DNA of 64,000 bases, taken from assembly GCA_014378525.1 (NCBI GenBank), contig JACMNL010000108.1:1-64000 (forward strand), read 5' to 3'. This document shows, piece after piece, positions 49,015-58,476 of this stretch. This DNA comes from Bacteriovorax sp. GTDB taxonomy: Bacteria; Bdellovibrionota; Bacteriovoracia; Bacteriovoracales; Bacteriovoracaceae. The stretch's first letter is position 1, and every line of letters begins with the position of its first letter. Under the pieces are notes generated by a model. The model saw only the letters and a list, made by a program, of their open reading frames with translations. It had not been told where the DNA came from and did not search any database. A program made the translations under genes and the position numbers.

Positions 49015-49908
49015 ATCCAGCTTTCCTTTTAAATGCAAATTCACATTAACTAAATCCGGTTCAATCACTGACAACATTTTTTTATAGTAGTCTAAGACGA
49101 TCTTATTCGTGTTTTGAAGTTTAAGCTCAGCTGAGACTGTCTCGAATTGCTTCAAGCCTTTTAAAGTCTCATTAAGAGCTTCTGCCGGGAATTTTAGCCA
49201 TGGGTTCACATCGAGTTCGTGTTCTGAAAGTTTTTCTTCAGCTAATTCTGAAAGATCGTCGATTAACTGGAAATTAACTCCCAGCAGACGGGAGTATTTC
49301 CACAGATTTTTTTCTGCTTTGTAATTTTTTATATTCGCAATCAGTGCACTTCCTAAAATTGATACCTGAATTAGGCGCGCTGTCTTTAGTTCGTGAGTTC
49401 TTAGCGTGCTGGCAAAAGATTTTGTCATTTCATGCGAGAGGTCCATGACTTGTCCGTGTATGAGACCTTTAGGGCCTAGTGCCCAGCTAAAAAATTTTAA
49501 TAATTCCAAGGCGCGTTGATTTTTTACTTTTGCTAATAGTTGATAAGAAATATTTAAAAGGCCGTCGCCTGCTAAAAGCGCCTGCCATTCTCCGAAAGCT
49601 ATGTGTGTACACGCTTTCCCGCGCCTTGTGAGGTCATTATCCATACAAGGAAGGTCATCATGAAGGAGCGTGTAGGTATGATGAAATTCGACCGCTGAAG
49701 AGAGTCTGGCGTGGTCTGAATTTAAATTTGTTTTTGAAGTTTCATATAGCGCCGGGTTTAAGTCCTGCAGCACTGACCAGACCAGGTGGGGTCTGAAAAG
49801 TTTTCCGCCCGGAAGAACAGCGTATTCATAAATATCACGCACAGAATGGTTTGGAAGATTTTCCACCAGTTGATGTGCTAGCATTTTTTCGAGTTGTTCT
49901 GATTGCAT
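48970..49908 (-). CDS. ispA: Polyprenyl (farnesyl/geranylgeranyl) diphosphate synthase
   Basis: 312 residues. First Asp-rich motif DDLPCMD (84-90, the DDx4D form of bacterial farnesyl synthases), GKLFRPHLVW near 36-45, second Asp-rich motif in FQLIDDLSE, where DDxxE replaces the usual DDxxD. It condenses IPP with allylic diphosphates for quinones, undecaprenyl carrier and carotenoids. Starts 8 bp after gspN, so probably transcribed at the end of the gsp operon. Chain length cannot be decided from sequence. Confidence 0.88.
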   Translation of the reverse strand: MQSEQLEKMLAHQLVENLPNHSVRDIYEYAVLPGGKLFRPHLVWSVLQDLNPALYETSKTNLNSDHARLSSAVEFHHTYTLLHDDLPCMDNDLTRRGKACTHIAFGEWQALLAGDGLLNISYQLLAKVKNQRALELLKFFSWALGPKGLIHGQVMDLSHEMTKSFASTLRTHELKTARLIQVSILGSALIANIKNYKAEKNLWKYSRLLGVNFQLIDDLSELAEEKLSEHELDVNPWLKFPAEALNETLKGLKQFETVSAELKLQNTNKIVLDYYKKMLSVIEPDLVNVNLHLKGKLDLAPVILVMKRFSNL

Positions 49909-49916
49909 TTTTTATT

Positions 49917-50849
49917 CTACAAAAATTGCGGAGCACCAGGATTTCTAAGTGGCCCGTTGACTTTCATTTTGTAATTACCACTGGTGTTAGACTCAGGCAA
50001 GAAGAGTTTAACGAAGGCGAAATTCACCAGGATAAATTGAGATAGCTTCAAGTTTCCATCAAGAGCAAGTTGAGAGCCCATGAAGTCATTTTCTCTCACG
50101 TGCAGCTGGCCTTTAAGATTCATTTCAATCGGAGCTTTATCTTTTCCAATTTGAATTTTGTCTATCACCATTGTTTGTGGATTCGAAAAATGTGCAGAGA
50201 TATTTAAAGTTTGCAGGTTGAGCTGAGTCAGCTCGAAGCCCTTAATGTTTTGAGAAGGAAGAGAAAAGTTATTTGATACAACAGCAATTTCACCGTCTCT
50301 TACCTGACCGGATTTAAATTCAAAAAATCCTTCGATTGATAATGTTCCTGAGATCGGGGACATGTTTGTTTCAGTCATCGGAGCGAAAAGTTGTGTATCG
50401 ATAATTGTCTTTTCAATTTTTACGTTTTGAGAAAAGACCGAGAGAACAGGGTATAAGTTGATGTGTGATTTTCCGCTCGTGGCTTCTACATGAAGACGTA
50501 TACCTACCGGATAAAAACTAGGTGAGCTGAATGCAATTTTGATGTCTTTCAGCTCCAGACGATTATTGTACTGTCCGAAGCAGGCACCCATGATCACTGG
50601 GTTTTTTACGATGACTTTTGGAAAGAAATAAGAAAGCTCCGCTTTTTCAAACTGAATCGGGCAGGCCGTATTGTTTCCCAAAGTTGTCTGCAGGTATTTA
50701 TTGATTTTTTCTTCGAGAGAAAAGTTAACCAGAAATCCCATGAATAAAAGGAAAAATCCGATAACTACGAGTCTTGGTGTCGTCCAGTATTTTGGAGCGT
50801 AGATCTCTTCGTTCAGTTCGTTGTACTGGATGCGTTTTCTTTTACTCAT
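49917..50849 (-). CDS. gspN: Type II secretion protein GspN
   Basis: 310 residues. N-terminal cytoplasmic segment (about 1-27), one TM (LVVIGFFLLFMGFLV), then an AsmA-like beta domain in the periplasm with FPKVIVKNPVIMG and repeated LSIEGFF/LNLQTLNIS strands. GspN is an accessory of the inner-membrane platform in some systems. Three base pairs from gspM and 8 from ispA. Confidence 0.85.
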   Translation of the reverse strand: MSKRKRIQYNELNEEIYAPKYWTTPRLVVIGFFLLFMGFLVNFSLEEKINKYLQTTLGNNTACPIQFEKAELSYFFPKVIVKNPVIMGACFGQYNNRLELKDIKIAFSSPSFYPVGIRLHVEATSGKSHINLYPVLSVFSQNVKIEKTIIDTQLFAPMTETNMSPISGTLSIEGFFEFKSGQVRDGEIAVVSNNFSLPSQNIKGFELTQLNLQTLNISAHFSNPQTMVIDKIQIGKDKAPIEMNLKGQLHVRENDFMGSQLALDGNLKLSQFILVNFAFVKLFLPESNTSGNYKMKVNGPLRNPGAPQFL

Positions 50850-50852
50850 TGA

Positions 50853-51488
50853 CTATTGTGCCTCGGGAACGAAAGGATTTTGTCCCATGTGCATAAGAGT
50901 GATTGAACCTTTCAGTAAACTGTTTTCTTTATTTTTAATCAGGTCCACTTTTAAAACTTTAAAGCGCTCCACTTCCATAAGTCCTCTCATGAAATTGGAA
51001 AAATCGCTCGTTCCGAAATCAGTAAAAGTAATATCTGCTTCGATTTTACCGACACTCGATGAAGTCGAAGTCTGGTGAAAATTAGTAATATGAACTTTAT
51101 TCTGGTCAATTGAGTTGGTTGAAAGAATATTTCTTAATTTGTTATCCATCTCGTTCTGGCTGGCGATGGCAGCGGGAGCGAGATAGTTTGCACTGACATT
51201 GTTAAGTGCGTTTTTATTTCCGTCAAACAGAGCAATCTGTTCGATGATTTGTTTTTTGCTGGCGATCGCTTGTTTCGTCGATGAATTTCCCCACCATAAA
51301 ACGGCCACAAAAATAAACGGGATTAAAATAAAGGTAAACGTCGTCACCTGGGCAACAACTTTTTGCTGGTCTTCATCGAGGCCCGAAATAACGTCAGTAA
51401 ATTTCTGGAAGACACCTTCGTTTTTTAACAGATCAAGTTTTTGAAAAATGAATTCATCTATCTTGATAAAGAAACTTGTTTTTTCCAT
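50853..51488 (-). CDS. gspM: Type II secretion protein GspM
   Basis: 211 residues. A cytoplasmic N-terminus of about 50 residues, one TM (TFTFILIPFIFVAVLWW), a coiled segment and a C-terminal ferredoxin-like domain (VHITNFHQTSTSSSVGKIEADITF and following). Inner-membrane platform with GspL. Overlaps gspL by one base (TAATG). Confidence 0.83.
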   Translation of the reverse strand: MEKTSFFIKIDEFIFQKLDLLKNEGVFQKFTDVISGLDEDQQKVVAQVTTFTFILIPFIFVAVLWWGNSSTKQAIASKKQIIEQIALFDGNKNALNNVSANYLAPAAIASQNEMDNKLRNILSTNSIDQNKVHITNFHQTSTSSSVGKIEADITFTDFGTSDFSNFMRGLMEVERFKVLKVDLIKNKENSLLKGSITLMHMGQNPFVPEAQ

Positions 51489-53068
51489 TATTGCCTGTCC
51501 TCGAACTCAACTGTCAGGGTCGTTAGGCCGGTCTGATAGTTTACTTTTAGCTGAGGGAGTCCCGAGCCTCGTAGAAGCGTGCTCATTTTTTCCAGTTCAG
51601 CAGGATCTTCTGCAGTGAAAAGTGCTTTAACCGTAAGTCCGTCGCTGTGGAAATTTTCCAGACTGACTTTTGGATTGTTGCTGATTGTTTTACTTAAAAC
51701 AGCAAGTGGCTTAAGTGCGTTGACTTTCTGGCTTGATAATATCGAGCTCACTTCATCCGTCACGAGTTTGTTTTTCTTTTTGATGATGCTTAAAACTCTC
51801 GCCGGATTTTTATCGTAGGCCTTTCTATCGGCCTGGGAAATTCCAAGGTTAGAGCGTTTTAATAATGCTTTAATTTTTGTATCCGCATCCTTGTTTTGTT
51901 TTTGAAGGAAAACAAAACGCTCGCCAGTCAGTCCGAGAATTAACAGCAGGGCGATGAACGTCGTTCTTACCCAGATGAAAACGGCAGAGTGAACCGAGAT
52001 GAAAGCATTCGATGCTGTCTGAAATTTTCCGGTAAGGAAATTGATAATCGATGAAGGAGTCTTTTGAGAGATCGCCATCATCTTTGCCAGATAAAAATTT
52101 TTATCATGGGCCGTATAATCATTTTTTAAATCTAATAGAGGAGGAAGGTTCTCAACAGTGATACCTGTGTGGTAATTGATAAAGTTATCTATGTTGTTGA
52201 TGCTGCTTGATCCACCCAGAATAAAAATCTTTTCAATGTTTGTTCCGTATTTTACACGGTGGCCGATTTCCCAGCGTCTTAAATCCAAAACCATCGGGTT
52301 GAAGATCTGTTTCATTAAAAGGGCAAAACCTTTTTGCTCGGGAGACACGGCTTCCAGCTGGTCGTCGTTTAACATGAAAGCATTTTCATGTTTATAGATG
52401 ATCGCATCTTCCATTGAGATCTGGTATGTTTTCGAGATGACTTCATTGATCGCCTGTCCCGCAACATACGATGTATGGTTCGATACAATCTGGCGGTCCT
52501 GAACGAAATAAATTTTTGTTGTCTTGTGACCGAGATCAATTATGCAGCAGGTGTCGTTCATACGGATATGATCGATGTAGGCCTGCATGATGGAAATTTC
52601 CGAAGTTAAAATAGAAGGCTGAGCTTCTTTATTTTCAAAGTAACTGAAAAAATCCTTGAAGACATTTAATTGCGTGATGTTTGAAAGAACAGAAAAACTA
52701 TTGTTCTTTTTATTGATGCGTGAACCAAAATGAGCACTGCTTAATGAGTAGGGAAGGTTTTCTTCCAGCTGAAAAGGGATAATCTGTTCAGTTTTTCTTT
52801 TTGATGTGCCCGGAATTTCCAGGTATCTCGTTGTAAGCATTTCATTCGGCATCTGAAAAATTACGCGAATATCATTGGGTTTTTTTTGAATGTAGTTGGA
52901 GATAATTTCTTTTTGTAATTCAGAAAGTCCCGTGATGTTCGGGTAATGAGGCTTCACCTCATCAAGAATGATTTCCTGTTTTTCAACAAGTACATAATTT
53001 TTTCGTTCAGGTCTTACTTCAATAAACTTGATAGAATAAGATCCGATATCAATGGCCAGTATGTTCAT
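51488..53068 (-). CDS. gspL: Type II secretion protein GspL
   Basis: 526 residues. Cytoplasmic actin-like ATPase fold of PilM type (ILAIDIGSYSIKFIEVRPE; CCIIDLGHKTTKIYF; IFILGGSSSINNI), a TM near residue 365 (FIWVRTTFIALLLILG), then a periplasmic coiled region and ferredoxin-like end. Links the GspE motor to GspM. Gap of 74 bp from gspK, where a second promoter could lie. Confidence 0.87.
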   Translation of the reverse strand: MNILAIDIGSYSIKFIEVRPERKNYVLVEKQEIILDEVKPHYPNITGLSELQKEIISNYIQKKPNDIRVIFQMPNEMLTTRYLEIPGTSKRKTEQIIPFQLEENLPYSLSSAHFGSRINKKNNSFSVLSNITQLNVFKDFFSYFENKEAQPSILTSEISIMQAYIDHIRMNDTCCIIDLGHKTTKIYFVQDRQIVSNHTSYVAGQAINEVISKTYQISMEDAIIYKHENAFMLNDDQLEAVSPEQKGFALLMKQIFNPMVLDLRRWEIGHRVKYGTNIEKIFILGGSSSINNIDNFINYHTGITVENLPPLLDLKNDYTAHDKNFYLAKMMAISQKTPSSIINFLTGKFQTASNAFISVHSAVFIWVRTTFIALLLILGLTGERFVFLQKQNKDADTKIKALLKRSNLGISQADRKAYDKNPARVLSIIKKKNKLVTDEVSSILSSQKVNALKPLAVLSKTISNNPKVSLENFHSDGLTVKALFTAEDPAELEKMSTLLRGSGLPQLKVNYQTGLTTLTVEFEDRQ

Positions 53069-53142
53069 GCTATAAGTTTAGCAGAAAGAGCAGTGTTGGA
53101 TAGTGAAATCATAAGAGTATGTTAGGGGAAAAAGATACCTGA

Positions 53143-54573
53143 TTATTCCAGTCGCATTTCAATAACTCTCGGTTGTAAAAGTTCAACCGGGTCTGCTTTA
53201 TCTTCTTTTTTATTTGGATCGGCCTTCGCCACTGTTCCGTCTGAATTCGTAGTTCCGGCCAGCTGACCTGTTCCATCAGGATTTGTTCCTACAGGCCCTG
53301 GTTTTTTTGCAGGCTGGGGTTTAATTGGTAAATCTACATAGGCCACAAGGTTGTAGACTGCATTGTTCATGGTTCCGCGACTGTTTACTTTATAAAGTTT
53401 TCCTGCCGTATCAATCACAAGACCTGCCGATTTCAGTTCGTTGATTCGCTCTGTGTACTCAGCATCTGTGACAATATTCAGGGTGCCGGTCACAACATTT
53501 TTAAAATCATCAGCGTTTTTAAACTTAGTTGCCTTAATTTTTTTATCCGGATCTCCGTCTCTGTATTTGAAAAATTCTTCAATCTGGATATCGTTGATGG
53601 CCGGGAAAATTATTTTTAAATCCTGAATAGTAAGTTCGTTCACAGCGATGACACTGACTTCGTGGACACTCATGCGCTCTTTTATTAAATCAACAAGAGC
53701 ATCATCCCATGATGGAAGCAGGTAAAGCTCGTCGATAGATTCAAGCGGAGCATGTTTAGGCGTAATATTTTTTTGTGAGAATTTTCCTTCTATTTCCGGG
53801 CGCTGGCTGTCCGAGAATTTAGAAGAATCATTCACATAATATTTTAATTCTTTGACGAGATAAGCAGGGTCGAGGTTCGAGTATTTCGAATGAAACTCTT
53901 CATCCGAATCACTTTTATCTTTTAATAATCGTGTGATTGTTTCGACCATCTTTTTTTCGATGATGACATCTGCAGGCTCCGCTTTTTTATTCGGGTCAGA
54001 AGAAGCACCTGCACCTGCGGCCGGATCTTTTGGAGTGTCATCATCTGGATTATCGAGGGCTGCCTGATCTTTTGCCGATTGATCAGGTGTCGTTGTTTTT
54101 GGCCTTAATCGCAGACCATTTGGATTTAAAAATCCTGAAACTTTTGTGAATGTGACTGAAACTTCCCCTCTGAAAAGAGTATTTTTTTCAAAATCTTCCA
54201 GTGCCGTTTTCTGGATGATGCCGGCCCCTTTTGGAAGCGGAATTGGGTAGACGAAAGTCTGTGTAAGAATTCCTTCCAGGTCACTGGTTGGAAATGCAGT
54301 CTTTAAACTTTCTTCTTTTTCAAGTTTGTTTCTTCCTTCCTGATAAAGGCGAAGTTCTGCAAGTGCAAAATTCAATCCTGATTCAGCATTGAGTCTCGCC
54401 TGGATTTTATCCTGTTGGTTATAAACTTTTATTTTGTTGAGTTTGGTTTCGAAAGTAAAATCGGCAAGCAGGAAAGTGAGGATAACGATGACACCCAGAA
54501 CCAGCATCAGCGCCATTCCGCTTTCATTCTTAATTGTTTTCTGGAAAAAATCTTTCGATGATTTATTGTACAA
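53143..54573 (-). CDS. gspK: Type II secretion minor pseudopilin GspK
   Basis: 476 residues from TTG 54573, which lies inside the gspJ stop region (11-bp overlap) and has GGGAG 6 nt upstream; a longer frame has no such site. Type IV pilin-like N-terminus GMALMLVLGVIVILTFLL, a long helix, and an inserted helical domain with calcium/SAM-like features (YVNDSSKF; ELTIQDLKIIFPAIN). An acidic low-complexity segment (DQAALDNPDDDTPKDPAAGAG) is inserted near 205-225. Tip of the pseudopilus with GspI and GspJ. Confidence 0.85.
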   Translation of the reverse strand: MYNKSSKDFFQKTIKNESGMALMLVLGVIVILTFLLADFTFETKLNKIKVYNQQDKIQARLNAESGLNFALAELRLYQEGRNKLEKEESLKTAFPTSDLEGILTQTFVYPIPLPKGAGIIQKTALEDFEKNTLFRGEVSVTFTKVSGFLNPNGLRLRPKTTTPDQSAKDQAALDNPDDDTPKDPAAGAGASSDPNKKAEPADVIIEKKMVETITRLLKDKSDSDEEFHSKYSNLDPAYLVKELKYYVNDSSKFSDSQRPEIEGKFSQKNITPKHAPLESIDELYLLPSWDDALVDLIKERMSVHEVSVIAVNELTIQDLKIIFPAINDIQIEEFFKYRDGDPDKKIKATKFKNADDFKNVVTGTLNIVTDAEYTERINELKSAGLVIDTAGKLYKVNSRGTMNNAVYNLVAYVDLPIKPQPAKKPGPVGTNPDGTGQLAGTTNSDGTVAKADPNKKEDKADPVELLQPRVIEMRLE

Positions 54574-55453
54574 CGCCGTCTCCCGGTGCAAGGACACCTG
54601 TTGGATCAGGAGTTCCCGGAGGAACTGCGCCGCCGCCGTAAGCACCGTTTGCGCCCGGTCCGGTCTTTAAATCATCCTGTTTTGTATTGAAATAGGGAGC
54701 AAGCACGCGGAAAGTTTTTTCCGTTTTTTGTTCGTGTTCATCATCATCAATCCACACCATTTTCATCTGAATCGAGCGGATAATGTTTTTATTTTCATTT
54801 AAATCCTGAAGTGACGTCGTATATTTTTTTGCACGCTCATCCCAGAAAGCAAACTCTACACTTTTAATTTTTTCCATCACAACCTGGTTTTTTGGTTTGC
54901 TCCAGTCGATCGCAGGATTAAAAATATCCTGTGAAATACTCTGACGGACGAGTTCGTACAGACCGGATGTTTTATCATCTGGATTGTCAGGATCAGGCTC
55001 CATCGGTTTTACGCTGTATTTAATCCACGCGAAACGCGACTCTTTTGAATCGGCCATTTTTCTGCGGTTTGCTTGTGTGAAAAAAATAATTGTCGACTTG
55101 TCTTCTGATTTAAATTGCGGAATCAGTGCTCCGTTATTTGTTTTGCCTTCAAATGACCCGTTGGCGTTAGTATTGTTGTCGGCATAGACATCACTCGAAG
55201 TTGTGGCCGCTGTCGGAACAAGTTTTGAATAAGCGTAAAGCGGGTTGGCCATCTGTGAAATATCGCTGTCGAGTCTTCCGATCGCTGTCAGAGTCTGGAC
55301 AATGCGACGGTCTTCTTTAACAACTCTGTCTTTAGTGTCTGTATTGGTGTCGATCATTTTATAGGTAGAAAAAGAAATGAAAGCGAGAATGGTAATAGAG
55401 ATCAGAACTTCAATAAGCGTGAAGCCGGAATTTGATTTAAATGTTGGAGGCAT
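54563..55453 (-). CDS. gspJ: Type II secretion pseudopilin GspJ
   Basis: 296 residues from ATG 55453, one base after the gspI stop; TTG 55468 is an alternative. Prepilin signal SNSGFTLIEVLISI with Glu5, then the GspJ core (VEFAFWDERAKKY; ISMKMVWIDDDE-like strands) and a Gly/Pro-rich C-terminal end. Minor pseudopilin at the tip. Confidence 0.87.
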   Translation of the reverse strand: MPPTFKSNSGFTLIEVLISITILAFISFSTYKMIDTNTDTKDRVVKEDRRIVQTLTAIGRLDSDISQMANPLYAYSKLVPTAATTSSDVYADNNTNANGSFEGKTNNGALIPQFKSEDKSTIIFFTQANRRKMADSKESRFAWIKYSVKPMEPDPDNPDDKTSGLYELVRQSISQDIFNPAIDWSKPKNQVVMEKIKSVEFAFWDERAKKYTTSLQDLNENKNIIRSIQMKMVWIDDDEHEQKTEKTFRVLAPYFNTKQDDLKTGPGANGAYGGGAVPPGTPDPTGVLAPGDGVVQ

Positions 55454-55454
55454 T

Positions 55455-56003
55455 TTAAAATGTTCCAATTTTTACGTCCGCCTGCTGGTTCATGATCCAG
55501 CTTGATAATCTGAATAATTCACCGGTTGTTTTATTTTTTGCAGTTACTTCTACCTGCCAGATCATCTTTTCCATGTTCTCTTTGTAGACAGCGAAAATCC
55601 TTTTTTGCATCTGTGCCTTCTGGCCTTCTTCTTCAGTTTGCCCGCCGTCTTCTGCGCCTTTGGCACCCATAATTTTAGTCACATCAGGAACTGTGAATTT
55701 TTTGAATTCTACGATCGTCTGATAATTAGTGTCTGCTTCAACATCCTTTGTTTCTTTCGTCAAAGTAAGTGAATCGGAGAGTGTCGGTGGATTGGAAATG
55801 ATGTCGTTGATTTTATTTTCTGCGTAGTCTTTTAAAATAATATCGCCTTTCAGTCTTCCTGAGTCGAGCATGTTGTAACCAAAACCCGTTCCGAAAGTCA
55901 CAGCGAAAACTGCAAAAATGGCGATCGCAATCATGACTTCAATTAACGTAAAGCCTGATTTGTTATTCAGTAAATGCTTAGGGCCTATTTGTCTTTTAGC
56001 CAT
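55455..56003 (-). CDS. gspI: Type II secretion pseudopilin GspI
   Basis: 182 residues. Prepilin cleavage motif NKSGFTLIEVMIAIAIFA, then a globular domain with WQVEVTAKNKTTGELFRL near the end, as in GspI. Start overlaps the gspH end by 19 bp. Forms the tip complex with GspJ and GspK. Confidence 0.87.
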   Translation of the reverse strand: MAKRQIGPKHLLNNKSGFTLIEVMIAIAIFAVFAVTFGTGFGYNMLDSGRLKGDIILKDYAENKINDIISNPPTLSDSLTLTKETKDVEADTNYQTIVEFKKFTVPDVTKIMGAKGAEDGGQTEEEGQKAQMQKRIFAVYKENMEKMIWQVEVTAKNKTTGELFRLSSWIMNQQADVKIGTF

Positions 56004-56698
56004 GTCTCAAAAATCTCTTTGGCCTTCGCAGTCTGGACATCCAGGATGTCTTTGCTGCCGGAAGCTTCCAGTTTAAAACTTTTTTTCACAACCTTCTGGT
56101 TGAAAGGGCTGATCTCAAGGGAAACAATTTTTCCATCATCGGCGAGAATGACGATAGCATCATCTTTTTCACCGGTAGGAAAAGCATAAATCGAAACATC
56201 ACCTGTCGTTTTAAGTTTCTGTGAGCCCGAGCTTCCAATACCCATTATTTTAACACCGTCATTCACTTCTGTGTTGGAATCCTGAAATTCTTTTACTTTG
56301 TTGAATTTCATGTTTGTATCGCGGACTAATTTGGCCGCCTTTTCTTCTTCCTCTTTTGTCACCGTCGTCGTTTCGAATTCCGCTTCAGGTGGAAGAATAA
56401 ACGAATCACTCGGACCGTATTCAACTGCGTATTCCTGCGGAGCTTTCCCTAACATGAAATGAAAGCGTACGACTGCATTTCTTAAAGCTGCTTCATCGCC
56501 GATGAATCTGATTCCGCGTTCAATGTCTTCTGATTGTTTGTCGAGGTTTCCACTGGTGGAAAAGGGGTCATTAAGAGTAAGAGTTAAAACAGAAATAATC
56601 AAAACCAGAGCAATCAGGATCTCTATTATCGTGAAGCCCTGGTTTGATTTAAGAATTTTTTTTAATGAATTGGGACTATTCAGCTGGAGCGGCCTCAC
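55985..56698 (-). CDS. gspH: Type II secretion pseudopilin GspH
   Basis: About 237 residues if started at GTG 56698, the last of three consecutive in-frame GTGs, with GGAG upstream. The longer frame to 56806 reads through the gspG repeat in another frame and is probably not translated. Prepilin motif SNQGFTIIEILIALVLI, then a beta-rich domain ending in a TAKAKEIFETWLKDK helix. Its 5' end is nested in the gspG 3' end. Confidence 0.8.
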   Translation of the reverse strand: MRPLQLNSPNSLKKILKSNQGFTIIEILIALVLIISVLTLTLNDPFSTSGNLDKQSEDIERGIRFIGDEAALRNAVVRFHFMLGKAPQEYAVEYGPSDSFILPPEAEFETTTVTKEEEEKAAKLVRDTNMKFNKVKEFQDSNTEVNDGVKIMGIGSSGSQKLKTTGDVSIYAFPTGEKDDAIVILADDGKIVSLEISPFNQKVVKKSFKLEASGSKDILDVQTAKAKEIFETWLKDK

Positions 56699-57218
56699 CA
56701 CCACCTGCTGCTGGAGCAGCGTCACCACTACCTGCTGCCGGAGCTCCACCTTTGGGTGTTCTGAAGAAAATGTCGGCATTGTTTCCATCACCACCAGCTT
56801 CTCCATCAGGACCTAGCGAAGAAATATTGAAAGTCTTTCCATCAGATTCATAAATGTAATCATTTTCCCATGGATCTTTTGGAACACCTTCACCTTCGAT
56901 AAATCCAGTTGCTGGATAATCTTTACATTCGCGTCCACCAGTTGGTTTTGTCACAAGAGCTTCAAGGCCTTGTTCGCTAGTAGGGTAAAATCCACATTTT
57001 CTTCTGAAATCTTTTAAGCGTGAATCCAGGTTACTGAACTGGATTTTTGCGGCCTTAATTTTTCCTTCTTCTAAACTTTCAAAAAACTTTCCACCAACAA
57101 ACGTACCAACTACTGCAAGTAGAGTTAGTGCAATTAAGATTTCGATAAGTGAAAACCCTTGTTGGTTTTGTACCAGGGTTTTTTCAAAAAAAGTTTTTCT
57201 TAAAAACGAGTTATTCAT
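56676..57218 (-). CDS. gspG: Type II secretion major pseudopilin GspG with Ala/Pro/Gly tail
   Basis: 180 residues against about 140-150 for the family. Prepilin motif NQQGFSLIEILIALTLL, then the GspG core: FYPTSEQGLEALVTKPTGG, GVPKDPWENDYIYES, ISSLGPDGEAGGDGNNADI (calcium site). The extra C-terminus is two copies of AAGxGxAAP encoded by a 27-bp tandem repeat. It is the main pseudopilus subunit. GGAG precedes the ATG. Confidence 0.93.
   Translation of the reverse strand: MNNSFLRKTFFEKTLVQNQQGFSLIEILIALTLLAVVGTFVGGKFFESLEEGKIKAAKIQFSNLDSRLKDFRRKCGFYPTSEQGLEALVTKPTGGRECKDYPATGFIEGEGVPKDPWENDYIYESDGKTFNISSLGPDGEAGGDGNNADIFFRTPKGGAPAAGSGDAAPAAGGGEAAPAE
56685..56738 (-). repeat. 27-bp tandem repeat in the gspG 3' end
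   Basis: Two adjacent 27-bp units (56738-56712 and 56711-56685) differing at three positions encode AAGSGDAAP and AAGGGEAAP at the end of GspG. The likely GTG start of gspH lies in the second unit, in a different frame. Confidence 0.85.
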
Positions 57219-57261
57219 TTGATCTCCGTATGATATTTTCTTTTTAATCTTTTTTTAATTT

Positions 57262-58476
57262 TTAGCGGGCCATCGAGTTCATGTTAATCAACGGTACGAC
57301 AACCGAGAAGATAATAAACGCTACAACTGCTCCCATTAATACCATCATTATAGGTTCTAAGGTCGATGTTAGTCCACTAAGTTTTGCATTGACCTGATCT
57401 TCATAATTTTCTGCAACAATTTTAAGCATGGGCTCTAATTCACCGGACTTTTCACCCAGTTTAATCATGTGCGTGACCATTGGAGGAAAGAGTTCTGATC
57501 TGATAAGCGGGCCGGTTAAAGACGCACCTTCCGATACACTTTGTCTCGACTCATCAATTGCACGTTTTATGTGCACGTTAGAAATAAGATTTGAAACAAT
57601 TTTCATTGAAACCAGAATTGGTACACCTGACTGTAGTAGTGTGGCAAGTGTCGAACAAAATCTGGCCACGTTAATCATCGTGACAATTTCGCTGATTATC
57701 GGAGCTTTCAACGTTAAGGCGTCAAACTTTGATCTTCCTTTTTCTGTCGCCAGGTATTTTTTCGACCCGATCCATCCTGCCACAATTCCGATAATAACCA
57801 GCCACCAGTAGTTGATGAGAAAATTTGAAATCCAGATACAGATTTTTGTCTGTAATGGCAGTTCTCTCTTCATACTGATGAAAATTTTTGTAATTTTCGG
57901 GATTACGACAACGAAGATTACGCTGATCATGATACCACCGACACCCATCATAATTACGGGGTAGGTCATGGCACCTTTAATTTTATTTGTAAGTTTCAGC
58001 TGGCCTTCAGTAAAGTCGGCAAGCTTTAGTAAAACAACTTCGAGTGTTCCCGAAGTTTCACCTGCATCAACCATGTTGACATAAACAACGTCGAAAATTT
58101 TCGGATAATCGGCAAGAGCTTTCGCAAGCGAAGACCCTTCGTTAACTTTTTGTCTGATTTCTGAAAGAGTAATTTTTAAACTTGGATTTTCTGTCTGGTC
58201 TACCAGCGCCGTAAAAGCTTCTACCACCTGAATTTTGGCCCGTAGTAAAGTAGCAAGCTGACGGGTCATAAGAGCAAGATCATTGATTGAAACCGGATTA
58301 CCAAAAGTAATTCCCGCACTTTTTTTAACAGAAGCAGAAGATTGTTCGTGAATTTCCAGCAGCATGATACCCATGGATTTCACGCGCGCTTTGGCCGCAC
58401 CCATCCCTTCAACACTCACAGTGCCTTTTACTTCAGATCCGCTCTTATCGAGGCCTTTATAGTTATAAATTGCCAT
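57262..58476 (-). CDS. gspF: Type II secretion inner-membrane protein GspF
   Basis: 404 residues. Two T2SSF repeats (about 70-190 and 270-395) with TM helices near 170-190, 215-240 and 375-395. NDLALMTRQLATLLRAKIQVVEAF and RFCSTLATLLQSGVPI are the matching repeat starts. It forms the platform base for pseudopilus assembly. Start overlaps gspE by one base. Confidence 0.94.
   Translation of the reverse strand: MAIYNYKGLDKSGSEVKGTVSVEGMGAAKARVKSMGIMLLEIHEQSSASVKKSAGITFGNPVSINDLALMTRQLATLLRAKIQVVEAFTALVDQTENPSLKITLSEIRQKVNEGSSLAKALADYPKIFDVVYVNMVDAGETSGTLEVVLLKLADFTEGQLKLTNKIKGAMTYPVIMMGVGGIMISVIFVVVIPKITKIFISMKRELPLQTKICIWISNFLINYWWLVIIGIVAGWIGSKKYLATEKGRSKFDALTLKAPIISEIVTMINVARFCSTLATLLQSGVPILVSMKIVSNLISNVHIKRAIDESRQSVSEGASLTGPLIRSELFPPMVTHMIKLGEKSGELEPMLKIVAENYEDQVNAKLSGLTSTLEPIMMVLMGAVVAFIIFSVVVPLINMNSMAR

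Noticed and set aside
56699-56806. Upstream extension of gspH to 56806
   Set aside because: The added residues are an out-of-frame reading of the gspG repeat (Gln/Val runs) and no pseudopilin has such a leader.
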